Notes under the pieces: generated by a model
The model's input: the letters and a program-made list of their open reading frames with translations, nothing else
Database searches by the model: none
Told to the model about the DNA's origin: nothing
In this document: positions 16,095 through 23,763 of the stretch, in pieces
Position numbering within the stretch: the stretch's first letter is position 1
Layout of the letters: each line of letters starts with the position of its first letter
Made by a program: the position numbers and the translations under genes
NCBI GenBank assembly: GCA_016210515.1
Contig: JACQTZ010000013.1
Coordinates: 1 to 52,386, forward strand
From: Chloroflexota bacterium
GTDB lineage: Bacteria; Chloroflexota; Dehalococcoidia; UBA2985
DNA: 52,386 nucleotides
Reading direction: 5' to 3'

Positions 16095-16957
16095 GCAAGA
16101 AGAATCCTGAGTACGACTTCAAGTGGTGTCCGGGTTGTGGAGACTACGGCGTCAAAAGGGCGCTGGAGTGGGCGGTGGAGAAACACAATCTCGAATCGGG
16201 ACAACCCATGTCCAATACGGTGGTGGTGGCTGGGATTGGCTGCTCCGGGAACCTGGTGCACCTTCTGGACGGAGCGCAGCCCTTTGGAATTCACGGACTC
16301 CACGGCAGGAGCCTGCCTGTCGCCTTTGGGATAAAGATGGCCCGCCCGGACCTGAACGTGGTTGCAGTAGCAGGAGACGGTGACTTCCTGAGCATCGGGG
16401 CGGAGCACATTGGACCGCAGGCCCATAGAAACCTGAACGTGACCGCCATTGTAATGGACAACGGAATCTATGGACTGACCAAGGGGCAGAGCTCGCCTAC
16501 CACAAAGCTAGGAGTGGTCACATCTACAACTCCCTACGGCAAGATGGAAGCTCCCCTCAACCCCCTGGAGACGTATCTGGCCCTGGGAGTCAGTTTCATA
16601 GCCTCTGGCTTCTCGGGCAAGCCCAGGGAGCTGGCTGACCTGATTAACGAAGGCATGAAGTACCCCGGATTCGCCATTATCCACGTGCAGTCCCCCTGCA
16701 TCACCTACAACGACACCTTTGATATCCTGAAGGGAGACGCGAAGAAGGGAACTGGCCCTACCGTGTGGGACGTGCCCAGAGATCACGATCCCACCAATAG
16801 AGATGCCGCTTTCAACCTGCTTCAGAAGGTGGGAGTTCCTCTGGGCATTATCTACCGGCGGGAGGGGTCCGTGCCCCTGGAGCATCGGATGGAGGCGTTG
16901 GCGAAAAAAGCCACTGTCAGAACCCTCCAACAGCAGATGGCAGCCTTCAATATCTAG
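16091..16957 (+). CDS. korB: 2-oxoacid:ferredoxin oxidoreductase beta subunit
   Basis: TPP-binding beta subunit, 288 residues. Seen: FKWCPGCGDYG near residue 10, GIGCSGN, the TPP motif GDGDFLSIG followed by VMDNGIYGLTKGQSSPT, and a late Cys in VQSPCITYND; these supply cysteines for the [4Fe-4S] cluster. The ATG at 16091 overlaps the korA TGA, so the two are translationally coupled. The context beside citrate synthase supports a 2-oxoglutarate-specific enzyme usable in an oxidative or reductive TCA direction. Confidence 0.92.
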   Translation: MSKKNPEYDFKWCPGCGDYGVKRALEWAVEKHNLESGQPMSNTVVVAGIGCSGNLVHLLDGAQPFGIHGLHGRSLPVAFGIKMARPDLNVVAVAGDGDFLSIGAEHIGPQAHRNLNVTAIVMDNGIYGLTKGQSSPTTKLGVVTSTTPYGKMEAPLNPLETYLALGVSFIASGFSGKPRELADLINEGMKYPGFAIIHVQSPCITYNDTFDILKGDAKKGTGPTVWDVPRDHDPTNRDAAFNLLQKVGVPLGIIYRREGSVPLEHRMEALAKKATVRTLQQQMAAFNI

Positions 16958-16984
16958 CACCTGGCTGCGAAAAAGAGCGTCACG

Positions 16985-17075
16985 ATTCTCCGCTCATGGT
17001 GAGCCTGTCGAACCATACGAGCGGAGCCCTGTAGGGGCAGGTTTCAAACCTGCCCCTACAGGATGAGCGGGAGGT
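16985..17075. repeat. Repeat block with a 35-base perfect palindrome after korB
   Basis: CCGCTCATGGTGAGCCTGTC continues to GAACCATACGAGCGG, then 17028-17062 is a perfect palindrome of two 17-base arms around one base (arm CCTGTAGGGGCAGGTTT). A one-mismatch relative of this unit is at 50873-50901. The remainder of 16958-17203 has no gene. Confidence 0.8.
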
Positions 17076-17203
17076 ATGCCCTTCCATACGCTGAGTTATG
17101 CAAGCAAGTACTAGCACATCCATCCCCACAAGCTCAGCCTGCCGATCCAAAGCGTCCCCTGAGATGTCTTCGGGCGGCTTACGGACACCGCACCTGGCTC
17201 TCC

Positions 17204-17740
17204 TCAGCGGAGAGTCTTCCGGTACTCCTCCAGTTGCCTACGCAGAAAGACTCTCCCCCGATGGAGCCGGGCCTTGAAGGAGGACACGGTAATGCCCAAA
17301 ACATCGGATGCCTCGGCATTGGACAGCTCCTGGACATCCCGCAGGACCACGGCAGACCGGAGCTCCGGGGGCAGCGATGCAATGGCCCTTCCCATCTCTT
17401 CGCGCAACTCGGAGTTAATGGCAGTCCCCTCAGGGTTTCCCGCGGGAGAGGGATCGACAGCCCGATCTATCACATCCATGCTGTCGGAGACTGATTCAGT
17501 CGAGGCCCGGCCCCGCTTTTCCTTCCGCAGCCGCATCAGGCAGGCGTTAACGGCGATACGATAGAGCCATGTGCTGACCGATGATCCACCGCGAAAAGAG
17601 GACCAGTTGCGATACGCCGAAAGGAAGGTCTCCTGGGTGATGTCCTGGGCATCCTGGGCATTGTTCATCATGCGGTAGGCCACGTTGTAAACGAAATCAG
17701 TATGTTGCTCAACGATGGCCTGAAACTCGTCTTGATTCAT
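17204..17740 (-). CDS. ECF-type RNA polymerase sigma factor
   Basis: 178 residues. Region 2 (about 8-75): DFVYNVAYRMMNNAQDAQDI, TQETFLSAYRNWSSF and STWLYRIAVNACLMRLRKEK; region 4 (about 118-170): LPPELRSAVVLRDVQELSNA, then the helix-turn-helix ASDVLGITVSSFKARLHRGR. Directs RNA polymerase to a specific set of promoters on signal. The ATG at 17740 has AAAGGGG about 10 bases upstream. Divergent from a zinc-finger protein that may be its anti-sigma factor; ECF sigma genes usually precede the anti-sigma on the same strand, so the arrangement is atypical. Confidence 0.92.
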   Translation of the reverse strand: MNQDEFQAIVEQHTDFVYNVAYRMMNNAQDAQDITQETFLSAYRNWSSFRGGSSVSTWLYRIAVNACLMRLRKEKRGRASTESVSDSMDVIDRAVDPSPAGNPEGTAINSELREEMGRAIASLPPELRSAVVLRDVQELSNAEASDVLGITVSSFKARLHRGRVFLRRQLEEYRKTLR

Positions 17741-17807
17741 GCTGAGTTAAGCCCCTTTAGACGCTCTTCATCCAGACCTTGCACCCCCTGGCCACGGCCT
17801 GCATCGA

Positions 17808-17836
17808 ATTATACAGGAATCTCTATGCAGGGAAAA
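17808..17836 (-). promoter_or_regulatory. Possible promoter of the sigma factor gene
   Basis: Minus strand TATAAT (17813-17808) is a perfect -10 box; 17 bases upstream TTTTCC (17836-17831) is a poor -35. It ends just before the opposite-facing promoter at 17840. Confidence 0.35.
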
Positions 17837-17839
17837 CGC

Positions 17840-17868
17840 TTGACCAGACGGGGTTTCGTTCTTATATT
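17840..17868 (+). promoter_or_regulatory. Promoter of the zinc-finger anti-sigma candidate
   Basis: TTGACC (17840-17845), 17-base spacer, TATATT (17863-17868), 55 bases before the ATG at 17924. Housekeeping type. Confidence 0.6.
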
Positions 17869-17923
17869 AGGGATGGTGTGGCGTCACCCTTGGAGTTCAT
17901 GTTGAGGATGTCAGGTAGGCAGC

Positions 17924-18214
17924 ATGGCGGATAAGCTCGGGGGCATGTCTCCCTCCGGAGACAGACACCTATCGTGCCAGAAGGTCCGGCAGATGTCATC
18001 GGAGTATCTTGAGGGCACGTTGGGGCCCAAGAGGCTATGGGAGTTCAACTACCATGCCGAACGGTGCAAAGGGTGTGACGCCTTTGTCTCCAGCCTGCGA
18101 GCCACTATCAGGGCCCTTAACTCTCTCCCCCATCAGAATGCTCCGGAGGAGTTGAAGCGGCGACTGCGAGAGCAGTACCCTGGGGGGAGCATCAACACCA
18201 GCGCTGGTAGCTAG
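17924..18214 (+). CDS. Putative zinc-finger (zf-HC2) anti-sigma factor
   Basis: 96 residues, soluble. Seen: LSCQKVRQMSSEYLEGTLGP then FNYHAERCKGCDAFV, that is Cys-(about 26)-His-x3-Cys-x2-Cys, the zf-HC2 pattern of zinc-binding anti-sigma factors. There is no membrane helix, unlike many anti-sigma factors. ATG at 17924 with AGGTAGG upstream. Its head-to-head position with the sigma factor suggests it binds that sigma (inference). Confidence 0.7.
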   Translation: MADKLGGMSPSGDRHLSCQKVRQMSSEYLEGTLGPKRLWEFNYHAERCKGCDAFVSSLRATIRALNSLPHQNAPEELKRRLREQYPGGSINTSAGS

Positions 18215-18308
18215 AAGCTGCTACCCACCCTGCTTTGGAGCGGGGTCTTTCCCAAAGGCCACGGCAGGCTGAAAGCTAAAGACCAGCGGCAGGATACCCC
18301 CACGGGCG

Positions 18309-18794
18309 TCAGGGAGATGGTGTTTCGGCCTGGTATTTGGAGGGGCATTTGACGATGATGGCCTGAGCGTCGAACACGCCATTGGAGCCGTACGTCCCCT
18401 CCAGCATTATCTGGGAGTTCTCGTTGAAGAACAGGTCTGGCACCAAGCCGTTATAGGTCGCGTCTACAGTTTCCACGCCGTCGGTCAGAGAGAAGTGAAT
18501 GATAGTCCCGTTGGGCTCCCTCTCAAAAGAGGAAGGCATCAGCTTCCCATTGACTCTCAGGTTCTTGCCGTAGACCGCGTCTCCTTTAGCTATGAGCTCG
18601 CCTACGGTTAGATAGTACGCGCTGGCGCTTTGAAACGCCGTAAAGCCAAGGTATCCCAGGGCCACGAGAAACACGCCTAACCCTATGAGAAGCTTGCCCC
18701 GGTGGGCAAGGACAGACCGTTCATTCAGGGGTTCCGGAAGGGCGTAGGATTGAGGCTCCTGTTCTGGGGCCGTGTGGTGTCCAGGCTCGCTCAT
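18309..18794 (-). CDS. ccmE: CcmE-type haem chaperone, Cys variant
   Basis: Periplasm-facing chaperone that hands haem to apocytochromes c in system I maturation. 161 residues: proline- and glutamate-rich N-terminus, one membrane helix (about 34-54, KLLIGLGVFLVALGYLGF), then an OB-fold (about 60-150; LRVNGKLMPSSF, IIHFSLTDG, YNGLVPDLFFNENSQIMLEG). The haem-binding motif, usually His-x3-Tyr, reads C150-PSK-Y154, the Cys-x3-Tyr variant known from Desulfovibrio-like and archaeal Ccm systems. ATG at 18794 has GGGGAG 10 bases upstream. No other ccm gene is adjacent, so partners must lie elsewhere. Confidence 0.85.
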   Translation of the reverse strand: MSEPGHHTAPEQEPQSYALPEPLNERSVLAHRGKLLIGLGVFLVALGYLGFTAFQSASAYYLTVGELIAKGDAVYGKNLRVNGKLMPSSFEREPNGTIIHFSLTDGVETVDATYNGLVPDLFFNENSQIMLEGTYGSNGVFDAQAIIVKCPSKYQAETPSP

Positions 18795-19223
18795 GCTACT
18801 CTCTATCTCCCCACAGGCAGGCAAAAACCGATTGTACTTTCCTTCACCTGATATGTTATCCCAAAGAGCAGAGCATTACAACCGCGCCCCGGTGACGCTG
18901 GGCGGTAGCACCGAGGCACATGCGGTAGGTGCCCAGGCACCTCGATGTCATGGGTGCACAGAGGCTTTGGGGCTAGCGTGAGAGGTTAAGCTGAATGTCA
19001 AGAGGGCGTTCGTATGGGCAAACCAGTTGCCCGGTTCAGAAGATGCTCCACCATAGGGGATTCGAACCTTCTATCTGGCGCGCTGACACCCAAGGCTCCG
19101 GCTAACCAGTGCACATTCGGCCTTCAGAACTGCCCCATGCGCAGGCCCGAGGACGCTCAGGGTACAGCAAATAAATGCCTGATCGGTAACTTTGTTGCCA
19201 TTCGGAGGGGTTTGACTCACACA
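18795..19223. other. Gap with a tRNA-like fragment but no gene
   Basis: About 430 bases. GGTTCGAATCCCC on the minus strand (about 19057-19069) copies the T-arm of a tRNA, but the T stem does not pair fully and no matching acceptor stem or anticodon arm is found, so it is not a functional tRNA. A TACAAT box upstream of ccmE (about 18832-18837, minus) lacks a good -35. Nothing else recognised. Confidence 0.4.
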
Positions 19224-19733
19224 CTACCACCTCTCGAAGCGCACCAGTTCAGTTATGGGTTTCCGTCTCTTGGGCCGAGGTTGGTCCGCGGGGTAGCCAA
19301 GAGGAGTCAATGCAATTGGCTCCACATAGTCCGGCAGTCCCAGGACATCTCGGGCCGCAGCCGAATCGAATGCGCCAATCCAACACGTTCCCAGCCCCAG
19401 ATCTGCGGCTGCCAGGGTGATATGGTCTACCACTATGGCCACGTCGACATCGCAATAGCTCTTGCCGTCGCGGCGGACCCATGCCTGGGATGGGATCCCG
19501 CACGCGCAAATCACGATGGGTGCTTCCACAAACCACGCACCCCTGTACATGCGCCCCAGCTCCGCCTCTCTGCCTGCTGTATGGGCCACAATGAGCAGAA
19601 AAGGCTGGCGGTTGGCCGCCGTCGGTGCAAGGCGCGCGGCTTCGAGCACCTGCCCCAGCTTTTCGTCCTCCACCGCGTGATGTTTGTAGGAGCGCACGCT
19701 ATAACGCTTCTGGACGAGTTCTGCGAATCCCAC
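19224..19733 (-). CDS. Nitroreductase-family flavoprotein
   Basis: 169 residues, FMN-dependent oxidoreductase family. Seen: KRYSVRSYK at the N-terminus (FMN phosphate binding Arg), APTAANRQPFLLIV, DVDVAIVVDHITLAAADLGL, GTCWIGAF and LGYP near the end. The GTG at 19733 was chosen because AGGAGG lies 5 bases upstream; a longer frame to 19850 is not protein-like. It is short for the family but all core motifs are present. The substrate cannot be inferred. Confidence 0.88.
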   Translation of the reverse strand: MGFAELVQKRYSVRSYKHHAVEDEKLGQVLEAARLAPTAANRQPFLLIVAHTAGREAELGRMYRGAWFVEAPIVICACGIPSQAWVRRDGKSYCDVDVAIVVDHITLAAADLGLGTCWIGAFDSAAARDVLGLPDYVEPIALTPLGYPADQPRPKRRKPITELVRFERW

Positions 19734-19922
19734 ACTTACCTCCTGGCCATTGATTTCGTTCTCGACAGGTTGGGTGACCTTGCCAATGATTGTACAGTGT
19801 TTGAACAAGGGCGGACACCATTGCAGCTCGTGGACGGAAAAGTGCTGCACGCATCATCAGAAAGCGTCTGGCCGTTTAGCAGCAGCGGAGACTTCTTGCG
19901 AAGGAATGGCCCTGGGCGCTGT

Positions 19923-19951
19923 TTGACGAGGTTGAGGATGGGCGCTAGACT
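19923..19951 (+). promoter_or_regulatory. Possible promoter of the lipoprotein gene at 20042
   Basis: TTGACG (19923-19928), 17-base spacer, TAGACT (19946-19951), about 90 bases before the start. The rest of the 308-base gap shows nothing else clear. Confidence 0.35.
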
Positions 19952-20041
19952 ACAGGCCATCAACTGGCGCATCTTGTTCGGGACGTCGCGAGTTGATACT
20001 GGTACGTCGGCTTCAGTGTCGATACCACCTCGGAGGCAATC

Positions 20042-21025
20042 ATGCGCAGACCATCGGCTCTCATTGTCCTGTTGGCCACGCTCACGCTTCTGGCCGTCGG
20101 CTGTTCGGGCAGCCCGGCCCAGGGCAACCCTGCCCTGCCTCCCGGCTTCACCGATGCCCCTATCCCCGGTGTCGACCTCTCGGCCTACCTTTACGTCAGC
20201 CAGGGAACTCCTCTGTCAATACCCTCCCGGTGGTTTGGCGACCTGGCGTTCGCTCAGACCAACGCGGCCTTTCCAGCCCTGGACGATTCAGTGGGCGTGC
20301 GCACTGCTTGGGTAGGTGTTGGACCGACTATTGACCAGTACGCGAGGGAAATCGTCTTCAATGGCGAGCCTGAGGCGGATGCGGCAGTGCGGCTTGCCAA
20401 CAGCCGCCCGCTGACCCAGGCCTGGCGCACTGGCGCAGACGTGGGTATTGTCTACGGCACAGGCGAATGGCCCGCCACCGCAAAGACTGCTCTCCAGGGC
20501 AGCGATGGCAGACCCTTCTCGGAGGCTTACCCCGACTCCTGGGAACTGCTGCGCATGGCACCGTCGTCGCCACCCGGCAAACCTGTAGCTGCTGGGTTCG
20601 CCAACGTAGGAGGCAATCTCCTGGAGCAGGCGGCAACGCGTGCGGGCGTGAGCCTGTCGGGCGTTGGCACTGCCCTGGGATCGCTGAAGGTGGCCCAGGT
20701 TGCCTTTGTCGCCTACACCGACGCCGACCTGAGCGTCAAGGATGATGTTGGCCCCGCCTATTTCAAGGAGCATGAGGCCAGCGCCCTGGCGGTGATGAAG
20801 TCGGGCTATCCAGGTTTTCTGCTGGGCTTCTTCCTGAACAGCTTTGCTGGGCAGGCGGGCCTGGAGAAGGGCAACCAGGTGGCGGGCCAGGATGTGCTGA
20901 CGCGAGAGCTAGGGGACGCCTATCTCATTGTGAAGCCTATGGGCAACGTCGTGTTTATGGCGATTGCCCCGGAGAAGAGCGGAGCTGAGAAGCTGATGGA
21001 GGCGGTACTGAAGCAGCAGGGGTAG
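20042..21025 (+). CDS. Predicted lipoprotein of unknown function
   Basis: 327 residues. N-terminal lipoprotein signal: MRRPSALIVLLATLTLLAVG followed by the lipobox Cys at position 21, then a Ser/Gly/Pro linker. The mature part (about 35-327) is a globular alpha/beta protein with no recognised motif; there are VYGTGEWPATAKTALQ and a C-terminal LGDAYLIVKPMGNVVFMAIA segment that looks like core strands. It is probably exported and anchored to the cytoplasmic membrane outer face. Neighbours are unrelated, so no role is proposed. Confidence 0.8.
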   Translation: MRRPSALIVLLATLTLLAVGCSGSPAQGNPALPPGFTDAPIPGVDLSAYLYVSQGTPLSIPSRWFGDLAFAQTNAAFPALDDSVGVRTAWVGVGPTIDQYAREIVFNGEPEADAAVRLANSRPLTQAWRTGADVGIVYGTGEWPATAKTALQGSDGRPFSEAYPDSWELLRMAPSSPPGKPVAAGFANVGGNLLEQAATRAGVSLSGVGTALGSLKVAQVAFVAYTDADLSVKDDVGPAYFKEHEASALAVMKSGYPGFLLGFFLNSFAGQAGLEKGNQVAGQDVLTRELGDAYLIVKPMGNVVFMAIAPEKSGAEKLMEAVLKQQG

Positions 21026-21344
21026 AAGACGCCCTTACTGATCCTTGAGCAGCAAGCTAAACTTTGTTCACCCACATCGCTTCGGCAAGGTCCGATTCCA
21101 TCGGACTCCGCCCCGATTTCTTCGAGATGCAACACATGGAGTCGGAGCTCAACGCAGGTTCTAACCTTCACCCGTCGAGGGGGAAGGGATTATCCTCACC
21201 CCCTTGATGGGGGGAGTGAGAGAGGGGGTGAATGTTTATGGAATTGTTCAAGGCTTGTTAGGAGGCTACGTGCTACTCCACGGGCGCGTCCACATAGGGA
21301 ACAACGGCAGCCAGGCGGCCAAGTAACGTTGCCTGTCCAGGTTT
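21026..21344. other. Gap upstream of mntP
   Basis: About 320 bases without a gene. It contains GC-rich direct and inverted tracts (CCCCCTTGATGGGGGG at about 21201-21216). I looked for the manganese-sensing yybP-ykoY riboswitch core and did not find it. Nothing else supported. Confidence 0.4.
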
Positions 21345-21950
21345 GTGGATGTACAATCGTTCCTTGAAATGTCATGGTCAGATTTGATTGCCACGTCCCT
21401 TGTCGGCGTGGGGCTGGCAATGGACTGCTTTGCCGTTGCCATTGGCAGTGGAATGCTGGGACGCTCTCTCACCCACAAGGATTTTCTCCGCGCTTCGGTC
21501 TTCTTTGGGGTGTTCCAGGGTGGTATGCTGGCTCTTGGTTGGGTTGCCGCGTTCTCAGTTGATGAGTATATCTCCAGCGTTGACCATTGGATAGCGTTCG
21601 CCTTGCTGGGATTCGTGGGGACGAGGGCTATCTGGGGAACACTGAGGAACGACGGAACCGACGATGGCGCTGTGGATGTGGGGAGAATGGGGAACCTGTT
21701 GCTGCTGTCTCTTGCGACGAGCATAGACGCCATGGCCGTGGGACTGGGTTTAGCCCTTGTGGACTCCAATCTGGCGGTGACAAGCCTTGTCGTCGGGGTG
21801 CTGACCTTCTTGATTGCCCTGGCTGGGTTCTATCTTGGGCAAAGTACCGGCAGCATGCTCGGCAAACCCGCGAGACTTCTGGGCGGGGCCATCCTGATTG
21901 GCATTGGATTGAAGATACTGGTCAGTCATCTCTCGGAGAGCGGTGTCTAG
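21345..21950 (+). CDS. mntP: MntP-like manganese efflux pump
   Basis: 201 residues, six membrane helices. Seen: two related halves each with a conserved acidic motif, GVGLAMDCFAVAIGSGM near residue 20 and LATSIDAMAVGLGLAL near 126, typical of MntP (formerly UPF0059). Exports Mn(II) to prevent intoxication. Starts with GTG at 21345; an ATG at 21369 gives a protein whose N-terminus matches the family length better, and neither has a strong ribosome-binding site. Next gene is a cupin 40 bases downstream. Confidence 0.88.
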   Translation: MDVQSFLEMSWSDLIATSLVGVGLAMDCFAVAIGSGMLGRSLTHKDFLRASVFFGVFQGGMLALGWVAAFSVDEYISSVDHWIAFALLGFVGTRAIWGTLRNDGTDDGAVDVGRMGNLLLLSLATSIDAMAVGLGLALVDSNLAVTSLVVGVLTFLIALAGFYLGQSTGSMLGKPARLLGGAILIGIGLKILVSHLSESGV

Positions 21951-21989
21951 CACAATCTTTCCTCTGTGATACCGGAAAGGAGGATGCAG

Positions 21990-22334
21990 ATGACAAGTGA
22001 GCAGACGCCTGGTGTCACCGAACCGCTGGTTGGCTCGGCATCGCTTCTTTCTGCCCTTGTGCAATACCAGGGGAAGGCAGTTGTAAGCAGAACCCTGGTT
22101 CACAAGGAAGCTGGGACAGTCACCCTGTTTGCCTTTGATAAAGGCCAGGGCCTCAGTGAGCACACAACCCCCTACGATGCACTTGTGTATATTGCAGAGG
22201 GCGTCGGCGAAATCATTCTCTCAGGCGTGAGCCACCGCATGCAGCAGGGTGAGGCACTGATAATGCCCGCGAATCACCCCCACGCGGTTAGAGCTGTAGA
22301 GCAGTTCAAGATGCTTCTGGTTATGATTCGCTAG
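21990..22334 (+). CDS. Small cupin-domain protein
   Basis: 114 residues forming a single cupin_2 beta barrel: GLSEHTTPYDALVYIAEG (first metal-binding motif with His and an acidic residue missing from the usual third position) and MPANHPHAVRA (second motif). AGGAGG about 7 bases upstream supports the ATG at 21990. Such proteins bind a metal and often act as isomerases, dioxygenases or sensors; nothing in the context picks one. Confidence 0.8.
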   Translation: MTSEQTPGVTEPLVGSASLLSALVQYQGKAVVSRTLVHKEAGTVTLFAFDKGQGLSEHTTPYDALVYIAEGVGEIILSGVSHRMQQGEALIMPANHPHAVRAVEQFKMLLVMIR

Positions 22335-22461
22335 TGACTGTGAACAATCAGGCCCCTTGGCAGATAAAAGAGCTAAACGGAGATTCAGGCCAAGAGTCCT
22401 TGATTCCATCCAGGACTGGCAGTACCATGTGGCACATACCTAGACATCGAAGGAGAAGAGC

Positions 22462-22920
22462 GTGACTCGAAGTGAATGCATGAGGCCCAGGAGGGCACTG
22501 CGTTGGTTCGGCTTTGCGGCTCTGGTGGCTGCTTTGGCACTGGCGGCTGCCTGTGGTTCCCTGCAACCCCCAGAGGAGTGCGCCGTTCCCGGAGGCTCTG
22601 CCGATCAGACCGCTTTTGCTGAGCACTTCTCTCAGATGGCCGTGGTCATGGAGGGGCAGGATGCATCCTCCTCAGTGGAGGAGCCAGTTTTCGGCTCCGA
22701 TGACACTGTGGAGGTGGTGGCAACGAGTATTGCGGATACGTCGACCAATCTGTGTCTCCAGGAGCGCAAGGGAGGAGGCCAGATCCGCTACGATGAGACG
22801 CCGATACTGTACGTGGGTGAGAACAGGGTCAGCCTGGGGTCTTTTGGCAAGGGCGACTACGTGGTGCGGGTGATTGTGGACGATGTGCTGGTGAAGAACC
22901 TGACGTTCACCGTGCGGTAG
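22462..22920 (+). CDS. Small predicted lipoprotein
   Basis: 152 residues. Signal peptide with hydrophobic core FGFAALVAALALAAA and lipobox Cys at about 31 (LAAACGS). The mature part has a conserved-looking tail of beta strands (YVGENRVSLGSFGKGDYVVR and VIVDDVLVKNLTFTV), suggesting an extracytoplasmic beta-sandwich. GTG at 22462 has AAGGAG 7 bases upstream. No family recognised. Confidence 0.75.
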   Translation: MTRSECMRPRRALRWFGFAALVAALALAAACGSLQPPEECAVPGGSADQTAFAEHFSQMAVVMEGQDASSSVEEPVFGSDDTVEVVATSIADTSTNLCLQERKGGGQIRYDETPILYVGENRVSLGSFGKGDYVVRVIVDDVLVKNLTFTVR

Positions 22921-22986
22921 GCGCTGGTGTGGACTGGAGTTTGACGGTTTTCAGCATAGAGAGCAGATGGAGAACTGGAGAGGACA

Positions 22987-23547
22987 ATGAGGATCGGCCT
23001 GATCTCGGATACGCACATCCCAGGAGGAGCAACAGAAGTCCCGCCGCAGGTGGCCAAGGCCTTCCAGGGGGTCGATGTCATTCTTCATGCCGGCAACATC
23101 TACACATCGCCTGTCCTGGACTGGCTGGAGCGTATTGCGCCGGTGAAGGCGGCTGGGAGCGCAGACCGAGACCGGTCGTGCCACGGCGACCCCAGGGTCG
23201 CTGAACAGCAGGTGCTGGAGGTGGAAGGACAGACCATCGGCGTGATGCACGACCTGATGGTGCCAGGCTTTGGAGGATACATATTCCCTGGCGTTCTAGC
23301 GACCCATTTTCATTATGATAGCTCTCGTCCTCTAATCCCGGACCAGGTTTTTGGGAAGGCGGTGGATATTGCGGTCTTTGGCCACACCTGCACGGCTCTG
23401 GTGGAGGAGTACGGTGGCACGCTCTTGATAAATCCGGGCAGTCCCACCTGGCACAATCAGACGGTGAAGATTGGCACGGTGGCGGTCCTGGAGGTAACGC
23501 GACAGGGCCGTCAGGTGGAGATTATCAACCTGGCTGAGTTACACTAG
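22987..23547 (+). CDS. YfcE/MJ0936-like metallophosphoesterase, first of a tandem pair, with altered metal ligands
   Basis: 186 residues of the calcineurin-like phosphoesterase fold. Seen: SDTH (D8, H10), ILHAGN (normally HAGD, so the bridging Asp is N37), AAGSAD (normally GNxD, so Asn is S58), GVMHD (H88), FGHTC (H133 kept, usual second His is C135) and NPGSP. Three of about seven usual ligands are changed, so ordinary two-metal phosphodiesterase activity is doubtful. ATG at 22987 with GGAGAGG upstream. A second copy follows 216 bases later, sharing the same changes. Confidence 0.85.
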   Translation: MRIGLISDTHIPGGATEVPPQVAKAFQGVDVILHAGNIYTSPVLDWLERIAPVKAAGSADRDRSCHGDPRVAEQQVLEVEGQTIGVMHDLMVPGFGGYIFPGVLATHFHYDSSRPLIPDQVFGKAVDIAVFGHTCTALVEEYGGTLLINPGSPTWHNQTVKIGTVAVLEVTRQGRQVEIINLAELH

Positions 23548-23763
23548 GCAGCACATGCCCTTTCGGCTTCGACCGCCCAGACACCGCTCTTCAGCACCCG
23601 TGGGGTGGGTGAACCCCCCAATTGTGCATGTGTGTCTGTGTGATGGGTTTCGCGATGTTACACCCACCCTACCAGCTCTGACGTTCACAGTAAGGTAGAC
23701 GACGATGTAGCAGTACAGTCAGGAATGCCTGCATAATGCACGGAATAGAACCAGGAGGCAGCT

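Noticed and set aside
18206..18226. Inverted repeat GGTAGC/GCTACC at the end of the anti-sigma candidate as a terminator
   Set aside because: Only six paired bases and no T-run; too weak to call.
19045..19135. tRNA-like sequence (GGTTCGAATCCCC on the minus strand)
   Set aside because: The T stem has mismatches, there is no 5' acceptor half complementary to the 3' part, and no clear anticodon arm or CCA. At best a fossil of a tRNA 3' end.
19014..20315. Open frame of about 430 codons on the plus strand across the nitroreductase and the lipoprotein start
   Set aside because: It overlaps the nitroreductase in antisense and the lipoprotein in another frame; composition is that of chance translation.
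21026..21344. Manganese (yybP-ykoY) riboswitch upstream of mntP
   Set aside because: The conserved core sequences were looked for and not found.
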